A stretch of 64,000 nt of DNA, taken from contig NC_002967.9 of NCBI RefSeq assembly GCF_000008185.1, forward strand, positions 1,612,001 through 1,676,000, written 5' to 3'. Positions 44,271-51,844 of the stretch are shown one piece after another; position 1 is the stretch's first letter, and each line of letters begins with the position of its first letter. Below the pieces are notes generated by a model. It worked only from the letters and a program-made list of their open reading frames with translations. It was not told the DNA's origin and did not search any database. A program made the translations under genes and the position numbers. Origin of the DNA: Treponema denticola ATCC 35405 (GTDB taxonomy: Bacteria; Spirochaetota; Spirochaetia; Treponematales; Treponemataceae).

Positions 44271-44948
44271 TCATTCATAATTATAAATGAGTTTTAATTC
44301 ATAATTAAATTGCCCTGTGCGCATTTTTTTCCAGCCTTCATTAAAGAAGTCCGCAATTAAATAGGCATTGTGTTCGGCTTCTTCTTTTGTTTCGCAATGA
44401 ACGGCAACTTCCGATAGTGCATACAGGTATGCATGGTTCAGTAAGTGAATGCCTTTTTTGGTGATTACTTGAGCGGCCTTCTTTTTCCCGTGAATCATCT
44501 CCAAGATTTTCAGGTGGTTTTCATCTTCTTTTTCTATTATTTCATCTAAAAAATGCTCATGTTTTGTTCCATAAGAACAAAACGCCAAGAGCTCGAAAAT
44601 ATCTTTGTTATCAAAAAAATAGGATACCATACCGACGGCTCCCTTTAATTTTAAATCGAGAATGGATTCGATTGTTTGTTTTGTGATCACCGTTTCTTTT
44701 TTATACATTGTAAAACTTTGTTGTTTGAGCAAGCTATAATGGTACTCTATATCGGTAATGACCGGCTGTACCAATTCGGAAAAAAGAGCTTCTTTGTCTT
44801 TAAAATGACCGTAAAAGGCTCCGGTCGTAACACCCGCCTGCGCACAGATTTCCCGCAGATTGGCTTTTTCAAAGCCCTTCTCTTTGAAAATCTTTTTCCC
44901 GCATTCCAGAATTTTCTTATGCGTAAGGTCAAAATCTCCGTTTCCCAT
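44271..44948 (-). CDS. TetR-family regulator of ECF cluster 2
   Basis: A 225-residue TetR regulator. The HTH lies near the start (GFEKANLREICAQAGVTTGA, then FYGHFKDKEALFSELV). The ATG at 44948 is preferred over the GTG at 44957, though the ribosome site is weak. It reads in the same direction as the S-T-A genes, 69 bases upstream of them, with matching palindromes before both. That argues for local autoregulated control of the transporter. Confidence 0.87.
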   Translation of the reverse strand: MGNGDFDLTHKKILECGKKIFKEKGFEKANLREICAQAGVTTGAFYGHFKDKEALFSELVQPVITDIEYHYSLLKQQSFTMYKKETVITKQTIESILDLKLKGAVGMVSYFFDNKDIFELLAFCSYGTKHEHFLDEIIEKEDENHLKILEMIHGKKKAAQVITKKGIHLLNHAYLYALSEVAVHCETKEEAEHNAYLIADFFNEGWKKMRTGQFNYELKLIYNYE

Positions 44949-44963
44949 TAAAAGCACCTGTCA

Positions 44964-44982
44964 AATATAGCTTAGTTATATT
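44964..44982 (-). promoter_or_regulatory. Operator-like palindrome upstream of cluster 2 TetR gene
   Basis: AATATAGC-TTA-GTTATATT. It shares the right arm and spacing with 44223-44241. Confidence 0.6.
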
Positions 44983-45096
44983 ATAAGGGTTTTTAGTTTT
45001 TTGTCAATAAGGGATTCCGGATATTTTTTTTAACGAGTGAGGTTGGTTGTGAGTATGAGAGAACTTCTTTAATTATAAGTTGGGTATTCAGTTTTT

Positions 45097-45621
45097 TTAG
45101 AAATCACTTATCAATTCTTTTGCTTTCATAAGTATCGGCAACTCTCTATTCGCAATGAGTTTTCCTAATCGGCTGTTTGAGTATTTATTATATTTATCTA
45201 TAGCTTCTTTATAACTTAATTTTAAAGTAGATAAATGAAAATCTTCAACTTCTGTTTGTGTCATATTCTTATCACCGAAGGACTTTACTCTGCAAAGATA
45301 ATAATTATTTAAATTATGCCTGTGAATTAAATTATAGTAATCACTGACAATTCCTATTTTAGAAAGAATATCAACTTCCACACCTAATTCTTCCTTAAGT
45401 TCTCTTCTAATTGCATCTTCCAAATCTTCGTTCGGTTCAACTCCGCCGCCTGCTGTCTCAATCAGTGTTACTTTACCAAAATCATCATCTCTATGAACTT
45501 TAACAAAATAATAATTTTCATAATCATCAATTACAATAGCTCTTACAATTTCTCTATCATGATCAATATAAGTGAATTCCCACTCGGTATCTTGTAATTC
45601 AATTTCAAGTATATTATTCAT
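45097..45621 (-). CDS. Nudix hydrolase
   Basis: A 174-residue protein. The ATG at 45621 is chosen because GAGG lies 7 bases before it. A complete Nudix box occupies residues 58-80 (GGGVEPNE ... AIRREL ... EELG), with the metal-binding REL-x-EE core. An N-terminal strand-rich portion and a C-terminal helical region complete the fold. Nudix enzymes hydrolyse nucleoside diphosphate derivatives; the substrate is unknown. It is divergent from the methyltransferase gene. Its first 34 codons are duplicated 4.3 kb away. Confidence 0.92.
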   Translation of the reverse strand: MNNILEIELQDTEWEFTYIDHDREIVRAIVIDDYENYYFVKVHRDDDFGKVTLIETAGGGVEPNEDLEDAIRRELKEELGVEVDILSKIGIVSDYYNLIHRHNLNNYYLCRVKSFGDKNMTQTEVEDFHLSTLKLSYKEAIDKYNKYSNSRLGKLIANRELPILMKAKELISDF

Positions 45622-45763
45622 AATATGCCTCAATCTTTTATTAAAAGCATTGCTTTTTTAGTGCTTTTGTAGTATTCTTTAGGTTTTCAGGGGTATTATA
45701 AAGAAAACTATGAATGTATACGATTTAATTGCAGAACATTACAGCGGCCTTTTTCCGCTTGAA
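45531..45763 (+). repeat. 233-bp direct repeat, copy 2 (partner 41245-41478)
   Basis: The shared segment spans the divergent promoters and gene starts of the Nudix and methyltransferase genes. The two copies are in the same orientation and flank ECF cluster 2. Confidence 0.9.
45650..45678 (+). promoter_or_regulatory. Promoter of the methyltransferase gene
   Basis: TTGCTT (45650-45655), 17 bases, TATTCT (45673-45678). The -35 and spacer are nearly the same as in the RelB/DinJ antitoxin promoter. Confidence 0.6.
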
Positions 45764-46429
45764 ACGGAAAAACTTGAATTTATACAACACCTTTGTCCGT
45801 TGCCGGGCAGATTGTGTGATGCAGGCTGTGCAACCGGTGAGCTTGTAATGGGTTTATATCAAAAGGGATATGATATATGCGGACTCGACTTAAATGAAAA
45901 GATGATTGGAATTGCAGAAAAGAAAGCTTCGTGTATCCGCAAAACAGGTGAGCTTATGTTCTATCATGCAGATATCGCCGATATTATGCAGTTCGGTAAA
46001 TTTAAGGGCGTACTGTGTTTCGGTAATACGCTTCCGCACTTGCGTGATGAAGAGGCTCTCCGCCGTTTTTTCGGTTCCGTGTATCGGTCATTAGAGGAGC
46101 ACGGCATCTTTATTGTTGAAGTACTCAATTATGACCGCATCCTTGATGATAAAAAAATGGACTTTAAAGATAAAGAAACAAAAGATTTTATTTTTAAGCG
46201 GAACTATGATTTTTTACCGGGTGGGAATATCAGATTTACTATAGAATTTACCGATAAGCAGCGCAGTACCGTCGGTTCGGATTTTACGGTATTACATCCA
46301 CTTAAGAGGCAAATGCTTTTAGCCTTATTTAAGCAGACAGGATTCAAATCCGTTTCAGCCTATTCTGATTACAGCTTTACGGAAAGCCGTGCAGAAGATT
46401 ATGCCGTAGTATACACAGCAAATAAATAA
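45710..46429 (+). CDS. SAM-dependent class I methyltransferase
   Basis: A 239-residue protein. Motif I is LCDAGCATGE (about residues 36-45), followed by the acidic end of strand 2 (ICGLDLNEKMI) and motif IV-like GVLCFGNTLPHL. It resembles small-molecule methyltransferases of the Methyltransf_25/11 type; the substrate is not predictable. The first 18 codons are repeated at 41425. The gene for the GH114-like protein follows after 36 bases. Confidence 0.9.
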   Translation: MNVYDLIAEHYSGLFPLETEKLEFIQHLCPLPGRLCDAGCATGELVMGLYQKGYDICGLDLNEKMIGIAEKKASCIRKTGELMFYHADIADIMQFGKFKGVLCFGNTLPHLRDEEALRRFFGSVYRSLEEHGIFIVEVLNYDRILDDKKMDFKDKETKDFIFKRNYDFLPGGNIRFTIEFTDKQRSTVGSDFTVLHPLKRQMLLALFKQTGFKSVSAYSDYSFTESRAEDYAVVYTANK

Positions 46430-46465
46430 GAGATATAATATTCTCATTTTGATAAGGAGCAGTTT

Positions 46466-47287
46466 ATGAAAAACACAAAATATCTTTACATGGTTTTGAT
46501 TTTTTTTGCGATCATTGTAATAAAAGGCATGGCAGCAGAAAACAACAAAGAGTACAAAGTACTGATAGGTATGGCCCCAGATAAAGCGGTAAATCTTAAA
46601 GGAATAAAAACGCTGGTAATTGATGCGGAATTTTTTTCTAAAGAGGAGATAGCACAGCTTCACAAAAACGGAAATGTTAATATATTTTCTTATTTAAACA
46701 TCGGCTCTATCGAAACATTCCGCGATGATTATGAAGCATTTAAATATCTAGCTTTAGGCGACTATGAAAATTGGGATGAAGAAAAATGGATAAATGTTGC
46801 GGACAAAAGATGGCAAAAAAGAATTAAGGACAAAGCACGGCTCTTATCTCAAAAAGGCATAGACGGTTTTTTTCTTGATAATGCCGACATCTATTATCAT
46901 TATAAAACACCCGAAATATATCGGGGACTTATGACCCTTTTACAGGAAATACATAAAAAAAATAAACCTATTATAATCAACGGCGGGGATACTTTTATAA
47001 GTCAGGCAATGAAGGAAAATGCTCTTAAAGGAATCGTAAACGGAATAAATCAGGAAAGCGTATTTACCGAAATAAATTTTAAGGATAACACATTTGGAGT
47101 AAAACCCATAGAAGACAGAGAGTATTTTATGGACTATCTGGATAAATGTAAAACCTATGGATTTACCGTCTATTTACTGGAATACGGCCCAAGCAAAAAA
47201 ATTGAAAAAGATATAAAGGCTTATTGTCAAAGAAACGGCTTTATTTACGATATTTCCCATTCATTGCAGCTCTATAAACCTTTTTAA
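46466..47287 (+). CDS. Secreted GH114-like (endo-alpha-1,4-polygalactosaminidase-type) protein
   Basis: A 273-residue protein with an N-terminal signal peptide (MKNTKYLYMVLIFFAIIVIK). GH114/TM1410-type TIM-barrel features are LVIDAEFFSKEEI, VNIFSYLNIGSIE, the catalytic-type GIDGFFLDNADIYY, and IIINGGDTF. Family members cut galactosaminogalactan-like polymers; here a role in glycan turnover is inferred. AAGGAG precedes the ATG. It ends 4 bases into the convergent HigA gene. Confidence 0.85.
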   Translation: MKNTKYLYMVLIFFAIIVIKGMAAENNKEYKVLIGMAPDKAVNLKGIKTLVIDAEFFSKEEIAQLHKNGNVNIFSYLNIGSIETFRDDYEAFKYLALGDYENWDEEKWINVADKRWQKRIKDKARLLSQKGIDGFFLDNADIYYHYKTPEIYRGLMTLLQEIHKKNKPIIINGGDTFISQAMKENALKGIVNGINQESVFTEINFKDNTFGVKPIEDREYFMDYLDKCKTYGFTVYLLEYGPSKKIEKDIKAYCQRNGFIYDISHSLQLYKPF

Positions 47288-47586
47288 TTGACAAATATAG
47301 GGATAGGCTTAATATTTTTTATTGTTTGTTCCAGCTTAACCTTTTCATTCCTTATATCTATTTCCGTTTGTATGTTAATAAAAAAATCATCTGAAACATT
47401 AAAGTACTTTGCAAACCGTAAAGAAGTGTCAGCCGTAATTTTTCGTTTATTTTTTAAAATATCTTGAATACGTGATACAGGAACAGCTATATCCTTAGCA
47501 AGCCTATAAGCACTTATATCAAGCGGTTTTAAAAATTCTTCGTTTAAAATTTCGCCTATTGTAGGTGTAGGAATTAACTTTGACAT
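47284..47586 (-). CDS. higA: HigA-family antitoxin, toxin partner lost
   Basis: A 100-residue XRE-type HTH protein of the HigA branch: PTPTIGEILNEEFLKPLDIS, the HTH with AVPVSRIQDILKNKRKIT, then LRFAKYFNVSDDFFINIQ. The ATG at 47586 is chosen because GGAGG lies 6 bases upstream. HigA normally neutralises HigB, an mRNA-cutting RNase encoded just upstream. Only six HigB codons remain (47598-47618). A palindrome immediately upstream probably serves as its operator. Confidence 0.92.
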   Translation of the reverse strand: MSKLIPTPTIGEILNEEFLKPLDISAYRLAKDIAVPVSRIQDILKNKRKITADTSLRFAKYFNVSDDFFINIQTEIDIRNEKVKLEQTIKNIKPIPIFVN

Positions 47587-47597
47587 AACAACCTCCA

Positions 47598-47618
47598 TCA
47601 ATGATAATCTACAATTTT
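47598..47618 (-). pseudogene. Last codons of a deleted higB toxin gene
   Basis: On the minus strand the bases read KIVDYH then stop, the usual HigB C-terminal end, overlapping the old upstream start of higA. The next codon upstream is a stop, and no further HigB sequence is present. Confidence 0.6.
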
Positions 47619-47641
47619 TTATACCTGATTAACAGGTATAA
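47619..47641 (-). promoter_or_regulatory. Palindromic operator of higA
   Basis: TTATACCTG-ATTAA-CAGGTATAA, a perfect 9-bp inverted repeat with a 5-base spacer, 33 bases upstream of the HigA start. HigA dimers bind palindromes of this kind to repress their own operon. Confidence 0.7.
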
Positions 47642-47840
47642 GTCAAGAGTATAAATAATATTTTTTATATTAATACTTTAACATTCATACTTTGTCATTT
47701 TTATTATATTGATATTTTGCAGTTTTTAGAGTATTGTCTTTATATGGTTAGCCAAATAATTAAACTGTCCTTATAAAACTTTCCACAATTTATAGGGGCA
47801 ATCGCAAAAAGTGGAAAAATTATATTTTAAGGAAAATTTT

Positions 47841-48494
47841 ATGACAAGCAAAAAAAGACCTGCTTACAATAGCAGAAAAGAACATGTACATCCGTTTGAG
47901 GCTTATGTTCTGGAAAATACGAATACCCTAATACTGGGTACTTTCCCCGGAAAGAAGTTCACAGATCCTAATAAAGAGAATGACAAAGAAGATTGGTATT
48001 ATGGAACAGATCGTAACGAATTTTGGGCATTAATAGAATATGCTTTAGGCTGTAAACGAAATTCATTGCAAACAAAAGACGAAAAACAAAAGTTTCTAAC
48101 AGAACACAAAATAGGCATAACAGATATTATCAAAAAAGCAAGACGCAGGCAAAATAATAATTTAGATATAAATCTTAATGTTATAGAAATTACTAATCTA
48201 GATTTCATTATTGATAAATGCAAAGACATTCATATGATAATTTTGACTTCCAAAGACATGTATACAAGATTTTTTATACCATACTATGTAAAAAAATATA
48301 ATGCTATTTTTAAAGAAGACAAGAATAAGGAACCGGAAACTCATGAAGAGAAAGGTAAAAAAATAAATATCTATTATTATACTTTTAAAGGAAGACCAAT
48401 TCGTGTTGTCCCATTGCACAGTCCCGCAAGAAAAAATGTATCAATCAAGATAAAAAAAGCACTATATAAATATATACTAAAAAATAATAAGTAA
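47841..48494 (+). CDS. Uracil-DNA glycosylase-superfamily protein
   Basis: A 217-residue protein. The ATG at 47841 is used because AAGGA lies about 6 bases before it. Superfamily motifs are present: LILGTFPGKKF (motif A region), YYGTDRNEFWALIEYALG (the YYxxxxNxFW pattern of Mug/COG3663-type glycosylases) and VPLHSPARKN in place of the usual xPSPS motif 2. It probably removes deaminated bases such as uracil or hypoxanthine. The very Lys/Asn-rich composition is unlike that of its right-hand neighbours. Confidence 0.82.
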   Translation: MTSKKRPAYNSRKEHVHPFEAYVLENTNTLILGTFPGKKFTDPNKENDKEDWYYGTDRNEFWALIEYALGCKRNSLQTKDEKQKFLTEHKIGITDIIKKARRRQNNNLDINLNVIEITNLDFIIDKCKDIHMIILTSKDMYTRFFIPYYVKKYNAIFKEDKNKEPETHEEKGKKINIYYYTFKGRPIRVVPLHSPARKNVSIKIKKALYKYILKNNK

Positions 48495-48504
48495 TCTTAC
48501 CCCA

Positions 48505-48625
48505 CTGAAAATCGTACACGGATGTACATTAATAGCGGACATGGATGTCCGTGGTTCCAACTTCAAGAGTTTGCGCTTGCCACAAACTCTAAGCTGAAAA
48601 TCGGACACGGATGTCCGATTTTCAG
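48505..48625 (+). repeat. Cluster of hairpins sharing the core ACAYGGATGT
   Basis: Three hairpins with loop CGGA or TGGA: 48514-48527 (GTACA/TGTAC), 48536-48551 (CGGACA/TGTCCG) and 48594-48625 (14-bp stem beginning CTGAAAATCGGACA). A fourth, unrelated hairpin (AGAGTTTG/CAAACTCT) lies at 48566-48590. The last one may terminate transcription of the glycosylase gene. Confidence 0.8.
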
Positions 48626-48633
48626 CGAACTAC

Positions 48634-48662
48634 TTGAATTTTTACCGATTTTCTTTTATACT
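48634..48662 (+). promoter_or_regulatory. Promoter of the UPRTase gene
   Basis: TTGAAT (48634-48639), 17 bases, TATACT (48657-48662), 26 bases before the ATG. TAGGAG (48678-48683) is the ribosome site. Confidence 0.65.
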
Positions 48663-48688
48663 TCCCTGATTGTAAATTAGGAGCCGAT

Positions 48689-49750
48689 ATGGGTAAGGTA
48701 ATTATGGGGGCAGAAGCTCTTGACGGGTATTTAACTGAAGACGATCTAAGGCATCTTAACGAAATGAATGCTCTTTATCAGGAAGCTATTGAAAATTTTG
48801 CTGTTTTAGAAAAGGAAAACGGCGAAAAAAAGAAAAAGGCCAAAGATGAGGTTATAAGACTTTATACCGAGATGGGACATCTTATGCAAAATATATGCAA
48901 AGATATACCTCAACTTAAAGTTTTCTCTTTTGATACTGAACATGAAAATCATGCCGAGGCTTCAAGGGTTATTGCAAAACTCCGCTCCATAAAAACCGAA
49001 CACAGCGAATTCTTATACTATACCCAGCGTTCTTTTGAAATGCTTTTTAAACTTGCTTATAAGGGGCACCAAAAAGACAAGAAAAACTATCTTGTAGTAA
49101 AAACTCCTGTAACGAATCCGGTTCAAAACTATGCGGTTCACAAGATAACCGACATTGACCATAAAATCGAAAATACGGTTATGTGTGTTATGTTGAGAGG
49201 AGCCCTCCTCCCCTCTATGATTCTTTCAAAAGAAATTGAAGAGTATTCTTCTCACGGCTATGTAACCCCCTTTGCCCTCTTTAAGATTAAAAGAGATGAT
49301 TCCCGCAAAGAAGACGATATGCAGTACATCCTTGATTTGGATAAGTCTTATTTTAACCTAAAAGATTTGGACGGAAAGGACCTTATCTTTGCAGACCCTA
49401 TGAATGCGACCGGAGGGAGCCTCGTAACCGTTGTAAAACACCTAAAAAAACTAGGCGTAAAGCCGAAATCGATAAGCTGTTTTCATGTAATTTCTGCCTT
49501 AAAGGGAGCCTTACGCATTGTGCGTGCCTTGGATAACTGCACACTTTACACCCTTTGGATGGACCCTGCTTTAAATGCTTCGGCTTATATTATGCCGGGT
49601 CTCGGCGATGCAGGAGACAGGATAAACGGAACCGATACCGATGAAACACCCAGAAACATTATTCAGCTCCTTGCAGACTATGGCTCAAATATTGCGGGGC
49701 TTTACCGCTCTCAGCTTCGTCAGATAGAAAAAACCGTTTTAGGAAACTAG
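48689..49750 (+). CDS. upp: Uracil phosphoribosyltransferase with N-terminal extension
   Basis: A 353-residue protein. The C-terminal ~210 residues are a UPRTase, making UMP from uracil and [16 protein letters not shown], the PRPP loop [17 protein letters not shown], and the C-terminal uracil site [17 protein letters not shown]. Typical UPRTases have about 208 residues. The N-terminal ~140 residues are an additional helical region ([20 protein letters not shown]) of unknown role. A TPR protein gene follows after 14 bases. Confidence 0.92.
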   Translation: MGKVIMGAEALDGYLTEDDLRHLNEMNALYQEAIENFAVLEKENGEKKKKAKDEVIRLYTEMGHLMQNICKDIPQLKVFSFDTEHENHAEASRVIAKLRSIKTEHSEFLYYTQRSFEMLFKLAYKGHQKDKKNYLVVKTPVTNPVQNYAVHKITDIDHKIENTVMCVMLRGALLPSMILSKEIEEYSSHGYVTPFALFKIKRDDSRKEDDMQYILDLDKSYFNLKDLDGKDLIFADPMNATGGSLVTVVKHLKKLGVKPKSISCFHVISALKGALRIVRALDNCTLYTLWMDPALNASAYIMPGLGDAGDRINGTDTDETPRNIIQLLADYGSNIAGLYRSQLRQIEKTVLGN

Positions 49751-49764
49751 AGGATTTTAAAAAA

Positions 49765-50379
49765 ATGAGAAAAAATATTTTTATAGTTTTTTTGGGAGCC
49801 TTGTTTTTTATTTGCTTTACAAAAGTTTTTGCAAAGGGAGCTGTTGAAGAAGACCTTGCAGGAGAGTATTTTTCAATTGCTCAAGGTTATACAGAGCTAA
49901 AAAACTATTCTAAGGCTGCAGATTATTATCTTAAAGCCGAAAAGTCTGAAAAATATAAAAATGCAGCTCAATATAATTTGGCACAAGTTTACGCCCTTCA
50001 AAATGAATGGGATAATTGTCTAAAATATATTGAACCCCTCTATAAACAAGCTCCGGAAAACATAAAAATATCTACAGCCTACGCCTATGCTCTGGCCTCA
50101 TCCGGAAAAGAAGAAAAAGCCCTTTTAATTTATGAAAAGATTTATTTGGAAAATAAGGAAACTCCCGAATATTTCTTTAACTATGTTAGAATTCTAATTA
50201 TTGTAAAAAAATATGAAAAAGCAAAAGAACTTCTTAACGAATCCAAGGAAAAGTTTACACAAGAAGATGATAAAAAAACTATTAGTGAACTTGAAAAAGA
50301 AATAGAAAAACTTTTAAATCCGCCTGAATTAAAAAAAGATTCAACGCAAGATGATAAAAAGTCTGAAGAAAGAAATTAA
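49765..50379 (+). CDS. Exported TPR-repeat protein
   Basis: A 204-residue protein with a signal peptide (MRKNIFIVFLGALFFICFTK ... VFAKG) and three to four TPR units: YSKAADYYLKAEKSEKYKNA, WDNCLKYIEPLYKQAPENIK and EEKALLIYEKIYLENKETPE. The tail is Lys/Glu-rich and low-complexity. TPRs mediate protein-protein contacts, probably in the periplasm here. It shares the UPRTase transcript and converges on the SPOR protein gene with a 5-base gap. Confidence 0.85.
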   Translation: MRKNIFIVFLGALFFICFTKVFAKGAVEEDLAGEYFSIAQGYTELKNYSKAADYYLKAEKSEKYKNAAQYNLAQVYALQNEWDNCLKYIEPLYKQAPENIKISTAYAYALASSGKEEKALLIYEKIYLENKETPEYFFNYVRILIIVKKYEKAKELLNESKEKFTQEDDKKTISELEKEIEKLLNPPELKKDSTQDDKKSEERN

Positions 50380-50384
50380 GAAAC

Positions 50385-51377
50385 CTAATCAAAAATCGGA
50401 ACGGCTTCATAGCCTTCGCTTTTTAAACGGATAACCATATCTCCCTTGCCGTCATCCTTTACTAAAACCGAAAAGAAAGCATCCTCCCCTCGCTCTTCTT
50501 TTTTTATTGTTACCGTAAAGCCCTTTTTTTTAAGTTCATCTGCAAGTCCTTTAGCAAAATTTTCAGTTTTAAAAAAACCGGTTTGATAAAATTTTGCAGC
50601 CGGCACTTCATTATTTTGTGCTAATCCTAAAGTTTCACCTTGACTTAATGAGACGGATTCGGAAGCTGAATCTGCAAGAGATTCTTTAAAGTCTCTATTT
50701 TGAGGCATTAAATACCAAAATGTTTTAGGGCTCAAAAAAGCCTCGCCTCGAACAACAGCGGCCTCAATGCTGTTAGGGAATTTTTTTATGAGAGTGTTCT
50801 CAGCCTTCTTATCTCCATCGACCCACCAAAGAGTCAAAAGCATGGCAGGATGAAATTCTGCGAATTTTGAATCGGTAACATATTTTTTTATATTTTCAAG
50901 AGAGCTTTTTTCATCCGATTTTAATTTAAGCCATTCAAAAAGAACAAGAACTTTTATGTCTTCTTTAGAAAATGGGGTTTCAATGATAGGCAGCAAGCGG
51001 TTATGGCAAAGCTCGGAGGACTCGCTTATATTATCGGCTAAAAGATATGCCCCAAGAGCCTTGGTTAAAAGAGTTTTTCTTTCTTTCTCGGGAGAAAGTT
51101 CCGCAGCTTCAAGATAGTGTCTTCCGGCTCGTAAAAATAAATCGAACCTTTCTTCATAGTCGGCCAAAACGGATAAAGCTATAATTTTTTCTTCATTTGA
51201 AGAAACCTTTTTTATTTCTGCTTCAATAAACGAAGAAACATCAGCAGGAGTTTTTTTTGTAAAACCGTTTTTGATAATCTTTTGAATATTTGGAGGTAAG
51301 GAATTTTGAGCAGTCAGGCTATGCAAAAAAAAGAGAGTACATAAAAAGAACGGTATTTTTTTTATATTAAATTCCAT
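50385..51377 (-). CDS. Exported protein with C-terminal SPOR domain
   Basis: A 330-residue protein with a signal peptide (hydrophobic residues 8-22, cleavage near LTAQN), a helical TPR-like middle (about residues 30-250), and a C-terminal SPOR domain: YQTGFFKTENFAKGLADELK, then FTVTIKKEE and FFSVLVKDDGKGD. SPOR domains bind denuded glycan strands of peptidoglycan, so the protein is likely placed at the cell wall, perhaps the division site. Confidence 0.85.
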   Translation of the reverse strand: MEFNIKKIPFFLCTLFFLHSLTAQNSLPPNIQKIIKNGFTKKTPADVSSFIEAEIKKVSSNEEKIIALSVLADYEERFDLFLRAGRHYLEAAELSPEKERKTLLTKALGAYLLADNISESSELCHNRLLPIIETPFSKEDIKVLVLFEWLKLKSDEKSSLENIKKYVTDSKFAEFHPAMLLTLWWVDGDKKAENTLIKKFPNSIEAAVVRGEAFLSPKTFWYLMPQNRDFKESLADSASESVSLSQGETLGLAQNNEVPAAKFYQTGFFKTENFAKGLADELKKKGFTVTIKKEERGEDAFFSVLVKDDGKGDMVIRLKSEGYEAVPIFD

Positions 51378-51396
51378 AAACCTTTTATCTCTTACC

Positions 51397-51750
51397 TCAT
51401 TTAATTTCAGAGTTTGTATCGGTTATTGGAGTTGTAGATTCTTTTTTACGCTTAAACCATGATTTTTTAGGCTTTTTTAAGTCCACAGTGTCTATTCCGA
51501 CACCATCGCTCGCCGTAAATGTTTCTTTTTTTTCATTTAAAGGCTTATTTTTTTTCTTTTTACTTCCAAATAAAAAAGGAATGGTTAAGATAAGTCCGAT
51601 TAAAAACGAAAAAATATTGCTTACATAAACAGGTACATTTTCAAATGTATAAAAAATCAAAGAAATATTGCAAGAGTTATTCATATTAAATCCTGCAAAT
51701 AAGCCTAAAAATAATACTATCAATAAAAAATAAATCAGTTTCCAGTTCAT
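51397..51750 (-). CDS. LapA-like (DUF1049) membrane protein
   Basis: A 117-residue protein. The ATG at 51750 (MNWKLIYFLL) is preferred over 51798 because AAGGA lies 6 bases upstream. Two membrane helices flank an NNSCNISLIFYTFENVPVYV loop, the pattern of LapA/DUF1049 proteins (short loop with N-x-V-x-F spacing before the second helix). The cytoplasmic tail is Lys-rich. It is the upstream neighbour of the SPOR protein gene, 19 bases away. Confidence 0.75.
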   Translation of the reverse strand: MNWKLIYFLLIVLFLGLFAGFNMNNSCNISLIFYTFENVPVYVSNIFSFLIGLILTIPFLFGSKKKKNKPLNEKKETFTASDGVGIDTVDLKKPKKSWFKRKKESTTPITDTNSEIK

Positions 51751-51844
51751 ATAGTTCCTTTTAAGAGCATTTCCAATACTCAAAAGAATAGTATACATAA
51801 AATGTAAAAAAGAACAACAGGGGGAATAAAATCTACTTAACCGC

